NCBI GenBank assembly: GCA_011037195.1
Contig: JAAEAF010004384.1
Coordinates: 33,407-97,406 of the forward strand
Length of the DNA: 64,000 nucleotides
Direction: 5' to 3'
Source: Triatoma infestans
Lineage: Eukaryota; Arthropoda; Insecta; Hemiptera; Reduviidae
Below the pieces are notes generated by a model. The model was given only the letters and a program-made list of their open reading frames with translations. It was not told where the DNA came from and did not search any database. The position numbers and the translations under genes were made by a program. Shown here in pieces: positions 54,906 to 64,000 of the stretch (position 1 is its first letter; each line of letters opens with the position of its first letter).

Positions 54906-55900
54906 ATAATGAAAGTAATTAATAATTTTATTTATGCAGTGTTGCCGTATATGTGAATATACTTAATTTATGTGAATTTTATTTTAATTAATCTAAAATT
55001 TATTTAAGAATATACACCGAAAAAACTGAGTATCCCTATAATATTATAAACAACCACTCATATTTATACCATTAGATATACTTTTATGTTAACATTTCAT
55101 GTATATGACTCACATCTGCTTTTCTAACCTTAAAAAATAAAATTTAATGGTGAATAGTCATGGCGGTGTATCACACTTATCTGTGGGCAGTGTGTTTATT
55201 TTGTTTCTTTTTTAAATCTATTTAATTTTTTTCCATTAGCAATGTATTATATTTCACATATAATTAATTTACACGGTGTTGATCCCGCTTGCTATATTCC
55301 TTGAAGTGCTTAAGCCTTCTTTTAAATATATTTTATTTTAATTTTTTTATTCAGTTTTAAGAAGAAAGAAACAAGTTTTTTCTATATTTTATATATATAT
55401 ATATATATTTTTTAGTAAATATAAATAAGTGTGAATGTTTTTATTCAAAGTCGCTGAGTCTGTGATACTTTCTTTTACTTTGTCTATTTGCTAAAAAGAC
55501 TGCTAAGTTGTAGCACAACTTTTTGAACTACCAGGTATACTATTATCTGTTTTGTGCAAATACATTTATTCTTTGTTTAATTAGTTTTATTAGCTCTCCT
55601 AATTGGTAATGAGTGCTTACATTTACAAGATTATATTTTTTATTTAGATTTTAAATAGGTAATATACAGATCCCTTTGAGCCTTTTTTGAATTATCTCCC
55701 ATTTTTTATTCGTTCATAACTTTGAAATTTACTTATTAATTTCTTTTCTCCAAAAGTCAACTTAAACTATCTAACTTCCTTTACTTAACGAGTTCATTGA
55801 AATTATCAATACAAAGTTTCTCTAATATTTCTAATATTCATTTTAGTGGTATTGTGTATAAAATCTATGTTCAAGAGGCTTTAAATATAAATTTTACACC
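54906..55900. promoter_or_regulatory. Pak upstream region
   Basis: AT-rich, with (TA)n at about 55390-55408. It should hold the Pak 5' UTR and possibly a promoter or an acceptor for a non-coding first exon. A pyrimidine-rich stretch before CATTTTAGTGG (about 55840) could be such an acceptor. No core motif is clear. Confidence 0.4.
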
Positions 55901-58900
55901 ATGTCGGACGATGAAGATAAACCTCCTGCACCTCCAGTACGCCTCACAAGCAATAGGTTAGCCATTGTTTATTTTAATTATCAATAATTTTTTTTTTACT
56001 TAAATAATGGATTTATTTTTTACAGTATATATAAGTTATCGAAGAAAAAAATTTACTTAGGAAGACTATCTTCCTCATACAAGTATATAATTTTTGGTAG
56101 TTTTATATTATTTTTCTAAACTTGTTGGATTACAATTTAAAAAGTTATTTTATTTAGATTGTCGTCTTAGCGAGTATTGAAACCCATCTTACACGTGAAA
56201 ATTAAATGCTTTTGTTTGAACTGATGGAATAGATTGACTAAAATATGCTATTTTATCAACACTATCGTCTTTTTCTTTAATTTCCTAAGTCTGCAAAATT
56301 ATGTCAAATATAATTTTTACTTTTGGACTTTTATTAATTTATGTCAAATATAATTTTTCTTGTTAATACAGAAGTGGTATATAATATACTTTTAAAATTA
56401 TAAATTTTCTAAACCATTAAAACACAGTTACCTGTGCTATTAATAATCAAGATTCCTTTTTCAATCTTTGTTTTAATAAATACAAAATAAATAAGATTCC
56501 TTTTTTTTTTCTAATTTTCAGAACAAGAAAGTATAATATCTGTTATTATTAATAAAATTCTTTCTTATATTTTGCGATTATTTTTCTTTATATCATCTAT
56601 TTTTGTAGAGTGATTATTTGCTTTTCAAGATAGCTCAGCTCACTCATATGAAATGCCCATGAAGTGACGTAATTATTTCCGTCAATTCTTATTACAAAAT
56701 AACACTTATGTGAAACTGGTCATTTATTTCTTTATTTTTGTTGTTGTTTACAACAGCACATTAATCATTCAGATTCACTTATTTCCGGAAATAATTGATG
56801 TATTAAGATTGTAACTGTAGTAACATTGTAATTTATAAGTAAACTTCAATTATCTCAGTGATTGCAAAGCTTTACTTGATATTGTTTTTTCCACGTATAT
56901 CTTGAACACCTTTATTATTATTTTATTATATTTATTTTTCAGTTTCTCGCATCAGATTATTTTTTTTTTCCAATTTTTTTTTTTGCCAAATTTCCTTAAA
57001 TTAAAGAATTAGAAAGTTTGAAAAATGTTTTGCTAGCAAGTAGTAGTGACCAGAGTAAAAGGATAAAAGTGATACGTTTCTTACTATTCAGTCGATGGTT
57101 TTAAATAGAATGGAGAAAATGAACAGGATGTTGCTTAGCAATATACTGTATTTTAAAAAAAAATTGGGAATGTATTCTTTGCAATAATTATAATAGAATG
57201 TCCCTTATGAATTTATAAGTTGATTAAAGCTGTAGAAAAGATGTCCATGTCAAAATGTGAAACTTATTTTTATCAGAGAGACTAGCTCTCAGAAACTGTA
57301 CTTTACAGCTTTTATATTTATCCAATTTATGTATGAAAATTTCATTATGCGTCTATAAATGTATATGGGTCTATATTTGATGCTAGAATTACTTATGGAT
57401 ATAGCAAGGTCTAAACGTTATCTTTGGATGAATGTTTTTAGACTAGGTTAGAATTAATTACTGAGATTAGAACCAATAAAATTATTATTGTTTTAATAAT
57501 GTTAAAATATGTTGGTGATCAGAGACATTTTCCGTGGTAGCCTGCTTCATTTTGTGGTCATCGACCGGTTTCGGGCGTTCGCCCATCTTCAGGATTCGAC
57601 AGTTAGTGTGAAAAACTAAGTTTGCTCTGTGCAAGTCTGTGTTGTCACACTGTCTGAAAAACGCATCCTGAAGATGGGCGAACGCCCGAATCTGGTCGAT
57701 GATCACAAAATGAAGCAGGCTACCACGGAAAATGTCTCTGATGCTTTCCAGCTCTGCGGAACCAACCACCACAACAACTATGTTGGTGATTTATTGGAAA
57801 CTTGACATTAATTTTGAGTTCTGTAGATTCGGAAACTACTGAGCATTAATGCGTTTAGTGTAATAATAATAGTAATTCTTTTTAACTGACTTAGAAAAAT
57901 TACTACACTTTTGGACTCTTATTAATTACCTAGTTAAAACATAGAATTTTTTTGTTCTAAGAACATTTCTTTGAAATTTAATGTTTGCTTTTATCATACA
58001 CTCATCTCACATGTGTCTACTATTATTTATATTAGAAGTAGCTGTTCAGAAGTAAAAATTTGTTGTATGGTTTTTAAAAGTTAAGCTTTTCGTCCTACAC
58101 TCTTACATTTATTAGTTTCATGAAAAAAAAGGAATAAATGAAATTAATTTCCCTTAGAATATGTTGTTCCCTCATTCCAATTCCACACTGATTTGATCGA
58201 GTGCCGTAGTCCATATAACTACGTATAGAAACTTAGGGATAGGGGTGTCCTTTAAAATCCCTTAAGAACTAGAGTTCTGTAGTGAGGCTAGTATTGTGCT
58301 AGAAAAGCGAGTGGCATGGTACTGCAGAGTAAAGTTACATTCATATGGTTGAACACATCATCTATCATCTGCAGGGCGCGTGTGTGATATGTAACTTTTC
58401 AGAATTAATGTTGCAATGTTGTAAGCCTGGAATCCTGCAGGAAACCACGACTGAAGTTGTAGCTACCGCTTCTTCCTGCCCTTATTCCTGAAAAGGGTAT
58501 TTCTTTGGAGGTTTCAGAAATCAACATTATATCCACCTAGTTCTAAATAATTATACATCTCGCGTATTTTTTTTTTGTAAGATTTTTAATATTTGATTTC
58601 ATATATATTGATTTTTTTTTTTTTTTGTTAAGTACAATTATTAGTATTTTAGTCTCTAGGTTAGTGCGTGAGTATTTGGGATGTAAGTGTTCTGTGTGTT
58701 GCTTGGCTGATATAACCGCGAAGAAGCCTTTATGCAAGAATGCATAATCCTTTATAATATTGTATCGATTTGGCATTCTCTATAGGGCGCTTCTTCAAAT
58801 AACGCTTATGTAGAGATACTTGTTAAAGCTTATTCTCATATTAACCCAACTGTTATAAGAAAAATCAATTTTAATACTTTCAGTCATGACAGATGTCATT

Positions 58901-61900
58901 CAGACAAGAATTTTCAGGTTAAGACCGCATCAGTGTTAGGTATTAACCGACGTTTTGCCCATTCCTGAAAAAGGCTTCGGGATGGTTTTTAATTTGTCTT
59001 AAATCAAAAGACTTTGGTGTCACATTTTCTCCTGTTGTTTTTGCTATTGAAACTAATAACCCTTTTTTTTCCCTAAATTTTTCCTTTTAATTTACAGGGT
59101 GGACGCAATGGTTTCCACGGTGCCGGTGGAGATGAGGCCTCTGCCAAAAGAGCCGGAAACGGATGATCGTAAAAAGAAAACGGCTAAAAAAAATCGAGCC
59201 AAAGTGAGAGATTCAGAAAAACCAAATATATCGTATCCGACTAATTTTGAGCATACTGTCCATGTTGGATATGATACAGTCACTGGAGAGTTTACGGTAA
59301 GTAATTTTGTATTTCTAGTAAATTGTTATTTCAAATAAATTCAGAAGAAAATAATTTAAAAAAAAAATAAATAAATAAATTACTAATGGTGCTTCAAAAA
59401 CAGCTTCCATATGATTTCTTTATATCGTTGTGCCATGCACTTTTTCATATTTTTATTTTATGTGTTATTGTTACTATCCATGCGCACGCAACATTTAAAG
59501 TTACTAACATTTTACAAAATATTTTATTTTGTTGAATTTTTTTTTGTTTCTTTTTATTTTATATCTTAAATAATTAAATGTAATAAGATAAAAACAGAAT
59601 TGTTATAGCAATAAAATATTTAATTCGAATGAAAAATAAATAAATCAATCAATCAGTTAGTTGGAATGGAACACTCCCCCCGTAAAAGAACACTTTAATA
59701 CTCAAAAACACAATATGCTAAATGTAAACAATAGGTATTTCTGTTCTGTTACAAGCTGCCGCTGAAAGTAAGTAAATCGCCTCTTCGCATGTCTCTTTTC
59801 CCGCTTTCACAACATTAAAATACAAAATAATAAATTATATACCAGTAATAATAAATGCCAGATGTATCCTAACCAGATGTTTGAGTGTGTACCTACCATA
59901 TCAGCATTCCTCCTTACTATTTGTTACAAGTACCAAAAAGTAGAGTTGTTACCTTTTTTCTAGTAAAGATATACTGCAATCTAGATAGTAGATATATTTA
60001 ATCTTTTTTTTTTTTCTTGCGTCCTAAGTATATTAACTTGTGCTTCTTTTTCTTTCGACTAACCGGTTTCAGCTTTCACCAGGAATCCGAGATATTTACC
60101 AAACAGATAAGATGTGTAAAGAATAAGACAGATAAGAATAAGATGTGTAAAGGAAGTGCCTGTAAAGCCAAATACACTACGAACAAAAAGATCTATTGTG
60201 AGCCCTTTGGTGTCAATGTTAATAAACAGAAAGTGGTCATCTCAGTTTGCCTAGTGAGTGCGTTATTCCGCCAACTACCTCTGTATGTCCTATGTGTATT
60301 GTACGGTCACTAATTTATCGCAAAATGACGACGATATCAGCCTTGAATGCTCTTATCTTATTTCCTTTTCCATCCAAAAGCTTTCTCATTCGCCTAGAAA
60401 CAACGCTTTATTTTTCAGACGTTTTCAGGTCTTCATCATTTCAGACTGCCATTGGGGTTCCCTATAAGGATAGTACTGTGAAACCATTGAACTCTGTTAT
60501 TCTGACAGTCATTTGTTCAGAGATAGTGGGGAGAAGCGCCTAATTTTTGGCTAATTCTCCTCATTTCCTATGATTCTGATAAGACTCTGATACTCAGACA
60601 AGAAGAATATCCTTGCAGGAAGGATAGCTCCTCCATTCTTCTAGAACATTCTAGTACTAACAAGAAAATGCTCATCCGAAATACTACAGAGAATAAAATA
60701 TATCTTAGTCTAGAAAATAACTGTCCATTCTTCACCAAGTGCGTTACCAAGCGTCTTCTGCCCCAAAAAGATTGCAGTTCTAGACCCTCCAAAGTACTTC
60801 ACCACATCTCGCGGTGCATGCAACACCCTAATTTTAATAACTGTAAAGTGTTTAACACTAGAACACTATCTTGTGTCCAAGTGTCCAGAACACTATCTTG
60901 GAAGAAATTCCCTCCACTTCTTACCCAGAATTCTACAGTACTGCTAAAAGAGATTACAGCCTTTTGCATTATATCTCTTAATATGTTTGACCAATTTGAT
61001 TTGAAGGAATTTCATTGATTTGCTGATCTGAACAGAAATTTCCAACATACTACGAGTTAATTTTTCTCTATTTGGGTAAATAATGGCACAATAAGTTGGT
61101 TGCAATGCTGGCATATAGCCCACCCGTAGATATTAATAATGGGTAAATAAAATCATCTGGGTCTTATTGGGATTAACTAAGACTCTTCGTCATTGAAAAT
61201 CAATAGTACTCAGATAAAGAGGCCTGATTATCAAGTTTGGTGGCTCTCCAGTACCGTTTTTAATGTGGAATTCCCTGTATTTATATGAGGAAGAAGTTAA
61301 CTTTGATAATGCGTTATTACAACAGTTTCAGTGATGAAATATTCGACTTAACGAATTTATTGTAAAAAATACCACCTTACCAAAATAGTTTACACCTTTG
61401 TTGTACCTAAAGATTGTTATTCTTGTTTTCGAATTTTCTTACTTAGCCACCATCAGTTTTGCCCATCTCGGATACTTCTCTGTTGACTATGAAGTAATTT
61501 TATTTTATTCATTTTTTTAGACAATTTGTCTATATAATAGAGATGATTGTAATGTGTAAGTACAGTTGTAGATTTATAACAAAAGAGTACAAACAGATAA
61601 AAATTAAATTGAAAAACAACTAAACCTTCTCAACCATCTCAGCATAATTCCAGGTCCAGATCTCTGCCTTATACAATAATGAAGAAGCTATCAATATATC
61701 AAATTTTGAAAATTTCATCTCTAGAATTTCCTATACTTCTGAATATAACATTATTGACCTTTGAGATAGCAACTTGACTCTTGCAACAAAATATTCCACG
61801 CAAATTCTAAATTTTCCACAACTAAAAGGGAACCAAGATAAATAATTGTTTATTTGCAAACCAAAAATTCATTTGACTTTTTTGTTACTTTTTTGAAAAG

Positions 61901-63172
61901 GGTCAGTTATTGTTTTGTAAGAGTTCACTTCAAGATCATACAAGAGGCAATATTTCTCTAAAATTTTCAGTTTATGCTGGGGATCATTCCAAGAATCCGC
62001 TACTATTGCCATTTCATCAACTCACATAATCATTTGTACATCGCAAAATTCGTTTAAGGAGATAAATTAGACCAGTGATCCTTCCTTTTAAAGAAGCTTG
62101 TTGTATTGGACAGGTATATAGAAAACAAAAGGGGTGAAATTTTTTCTCCCTATATTACATGCTCTTGTTCCCAGATCAACTTTGATTTGACATAATCATA
62201 TAGATTGACACTATGAAGCAAATAGTGATGAAGTAGTTTGATGATTAATTAATGATGCAGTAAATGAAGAATAAGGAAGAATAGGGTTGGTAATAGGTGA
62301 TTCTATAAAAGCGGACCAATGATTATTATGTTGTGAATCTACATTTCAAACTGAACAGGAACGTATGAGTTTTGTTTGTGAATTCCAAGATTTGCTTCTT
62401 CCAATTTGATAGTGTGTTATTGACGAGATTTAGACTATATTGTAATAAAATTTTCAAGATCTTCTTAATTGAACATAACTCAATTGTCAGCTTTCTACGA
62501 TTGTAATGATACAAAGAAAATAATTTCTAATATTGCAAAAAATATATTTTTTAAAATTATAATTTGAATAATAACCGCCTAATTTATTTGACTCCTAAAA
62601 TGTGGTACTAAATATAATTTATTTTTCAGTAAAATATTTCCCTTTCTATTTTTTGGTACTTCCAGTAATCTCTTACTTCTTTTATTTCTGTGTATCAAAA
62701 ATATATCCCAGCTTAAAACGCTTCATTTTGCTTAAGTTTACCTAGTTCGCACTTAAAGCTTTTTATTAGTTTATGTAATAAATATATATTTATTTTTTGT
62801 AGTTTTCTTCTAAAAAAACGAAGACGAACCTTGTATATATCGTATATTTAACAATTTAATTTAAAATTCTGTTGTAATTTTGTTTATGTTTTCTGTAATT
62901 ATTTCAGAAAAAGTGTTATTTAACGGATTCTTAGATGTATTTAACATTTTTTTTTTTAATTTTATATTTTTACGTTTTACAATACAAAATATTAGATAAT
63001 TTCATATTTTAGGGTATGCCAGAAGCATGGGCTAGACTTCTTATGAATTCAAATATTAGTAAACAAGAACAGAAGAAAAATCCGCAAGCTGTGCTTGATG
63101 TATTGAATTGGTTTGATAATTCTAGTAAAGAAGTAAAAGGTTCCAAATTTATGACGACTACAAAAATGATAG
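55901..63172 (+). CDS. Pak: p21-activated kinase (group I Pak), first three coding exons; 3' part outside window
   Basis: Pak is a Ser/Thr kinase switched on by GTP-bound Rac or Cdc42, acting on actin dynamics and cell adhesion. Coding exons: 55901-55956, 59098-59296, 63013-63172, all in frame, together 138 codons. Exon 1 encodes [14 protein letters not shown], with the KPPAPP(V/M)R SH3-ligand (Nck/Dock binding) of group I Paks. Exon 2 has a basic Lys-rich segment (about residues 43-54) and the CRIB motif [16 protein letters not shown] (63-78). Exon 3 has the rest of the autoinhibitory switch ([31 protein letters not shown]). The kinase domain is beyond 64000. Introns of 3.1 and 3.7 kb contain transposon remnants. 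Group I Pak (Pak1-like) rather than group II is indicated by the proline motif and the inhibitory switch. Confidence 0.95.
55957..57507. other. Pak intron 1, first part
   Basis: Very AT-rich, with poly-T runs near 55988, 56500 and 56960. No gene or named element. Confidence 0.4.
57508..57790. mobile_element. Foldback element with two inverted hammerhead-like cores and 12-bp target duplication
   Basis: TATGTTGGTGAT occurs at 57508-57519 and 57779-57790. Between these, arms 57518-57595 and 57665-57742 are 78-bp inverted repeats with three mismatches, around a 69-bp spacer. The arm reads (right arm, plus strand) CTGAAGA at 57668-57674, a GGGCG-AA-CGCCC hairpin, GAA, then GGTC: the order of a type I hammerhead ribozyme (CUGANGA, stem II, GAAA, short stem III, NUH). 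The left arm, read on the minus strand, keeps the full GAAACCGGTC; the right arm has GAATCTGGTC. A tail ends in CAACCACCACAACAAC. Penelope-like elements are known to carry such minimal hammerheads. It lies in Pak intron 1. Confidence 0.75.
58430..59000. repeat. Degenerate hammerhead-like / Penelope-like fragments
   Basis: On the minus strand, near 58943-58990, GAAGCCTTTTTCAGGAATGG, then GCAAAACGTCGGTTAATA resembles the CAGGAATGGGCGAAACGTCGG ends of Penelope-like repeats. A partner TATTCCTGAAAAGGGTA lies at about 58483. The core is mutated. A low-confidence reading. Confidence 0.35.
60130..60330 (+). repeat. Dispersed 'R2' repeat copy
   Basis: GTGTAAAGGAAGTGCCTGTA, AAGCCAAATACACTACGAAC and AAGATCTATTGTGAG match the copies at 19.4, 25.7 and 26.7 kb. 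One frame reads [18 protein letters not shown], a Cys/Lys-rich pattern that may be the residue of an element-encoded peptide. It is in Pak intron 2. Confidence 0.5.
60331..60999. other. Pak intron 2, unassigned part
   Basis: Overlapping short frames on both strands match nothing known. AGAACACTATCTTG is repeated 25 bases apart (about 60861 and 60886). Confidence 0.35.
61000..61260 (-). mobile_element. LINE reverse transcriptase fragment
   Basis: The minus strand encodes [16 protein letters not shown], the segment that follows the RT active site in jockey-type LINEs (W..(K/L)INPNKTQ..LFT). Stops occur on both sides. Confidence 0.5.
61600..62270 (-). mobile_element. Decayed LINE reverse transcriptase (RTE/L1-like)
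   Basis: Minus-strand frames give [15 protein letters not shown] (RT block with LSP), a mutated active site [13 protein letters not shown] in place of YADD, then [20 protein letters not shown] and FQKSNKKVK. This is the RT region of an RTE- or L1-like element, with stops and frameshifts. It is in Pak intron 2. Confidence 0.65.
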
Positions 63173-64000
63173 GTAAATATGGTTTGATTGATTTCTTTAT
63201 AAGTCAGTATGTATGTATATTTTGCAGGCCTAACTCTACTGGAATTCGCACGAGAATAGCTTAAGTTAAGTAGCTTTCTAATTCTGTATTCATAAAACGC
63301 CTCGACTTCACGTCATGGTTTTTCCATCGGCCATCTTGTTCGATGGCATTTATAGCTCCTCAATTCTTATCATTCTTTCTCTAACCACTCAACTCTACCT
63401 TCGCAAAATTTAGCGTTTATGTTCAATTTCATGCAGCCATCATATTTGTGGTAACCCTCACTTTTCAGTCCACCTGGTGGCTAGTGAACAACCTCTTTGG
63501 AATTCTACCATTTTCCATGCACTTCTACCTTCTCTACTAGATCTTATCTTCAAGAGATCCTCAGTTTCCTTAATCCGATAATCATTATCTCAATTAGACA
63601 ACATCCTTAATAAAGAGGTATTATAGACCTCCGCTTGATGGCCATATCTCAGAACTTACTACAGAGACCAGTCACATTTTTATTACCGGCTGCTGTCCGA
63701 GTTTATACCAGATAGTTAATTTTTTCTGCGTAAACAGCTTCTATGAGACTTTTAATTAAGTAAAAGTTTGAAATACTTCAAATTTTCGGACATCCATTTT
63801 GTCCATCCACTTTATTGCTACCCTAGCAATAAAGGCAAAGGAGCGGGAAGAGCGATTTGTAAGACATAATCTCAAAAATTTTCATTTGAGATTAATCTTA
63901 AGCTGTTGTTGATTAGGTCTCATAGTTAAAGAGAAAATCCTAATTGCTAGTTACATAAAGCTAGAACATCGTGGGAAGTTAGAACCCACTTGTGGACATT
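63173..64000. other. Start of Pak intron 3, nothing named
   Basis: No further Pak exon before the window ends. Some GC-richer stretches may be old transposon sequence, but no domain is recognisable. Confidence 0.4.

Noticed and set aside
57485..57772. 95-codon minus-strand frame across the foldback element
   Set aside because: It runs through both inverted arms and the spacer; the reading frame follows from the palindrome and resembles no protein.

Overview
The window is eukaryotic nuclear DNA, AT-rich, with GT-AG introns and many decayed transposons. The genes, the transposon families (jockey-type LINE, Harbinger, mariner, an errantivirus-like LTR element) and the genome texture point to an insect; I cannot fix the order or species. 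No bacterial features are present.

Layout. 1-1112: 3' end of a jockey-type LINE. 1980-27636 (minus): a complete 34-exon CABIN1 gene, 2,177 codons before the stop by my splice model, with introns holding a mariner remnant, a LINE RNase H remnant, a tRNA-derived SINE with target duplications, Penelope-like fragments and several dispersed repeats. 27637-28320: a short divergent promoter region. 28321-41191 (plus): PARL, the mitochondrial rhomboid protease, nine exons; its last intron is 10.4 kb and contains a 7.8-kb Ty3/gypsy-type LTR element (32084-39872) with gag, a broken pol and an env-like ORF. 41478-45225 (minus): S-formylglutathione hydrolase (esterase D), five exons, converging on PARL. 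45681-47024 (minus): a single-exon, diverged CSN2 (COP9 signalosome subunit 2) copy, most likely a retrogene. 47025-55900: repeat-rich intergenic DNA with a minisatellite, LINE remnants, a 5'-truncated LINE with a 14-bp target duplication, and a decayed Harbinger transposon. 55901-63172 (plus, continues beyond the window): the first three coding exons of a group I p21-activated kinase (Pak) with the CRIB domain.

The genes are ordinary housekeeping or signalling genes and form no operon or pathway. CABIN1 acts in H3.3 deposition with HIRA; PARL cleaves mitochondrial membrane proteins; ESD completes glutathione-dependent formaldehyde oxidation; the CSN2 family serves the signalosome; Pak is a Rac/Cdc42 effector.

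The most interesting structures are: (1) a 258-bp foldback element at 57508-57790 whose two arms each carry a hammerhead-ribozyme-like core, with related degenerate motifs near 11.8, 15.8, 43.7 and 58.9 kb; (2) the env-bearing LTR element in sense orientation in the last PARL intron; (3) the intact single-exon CSN2 paralogue; (4) a dispersed repeat built of roughly 270-300-bp units with a variable microsatellite at a fixed place, used twice as a landing site by other transposons.
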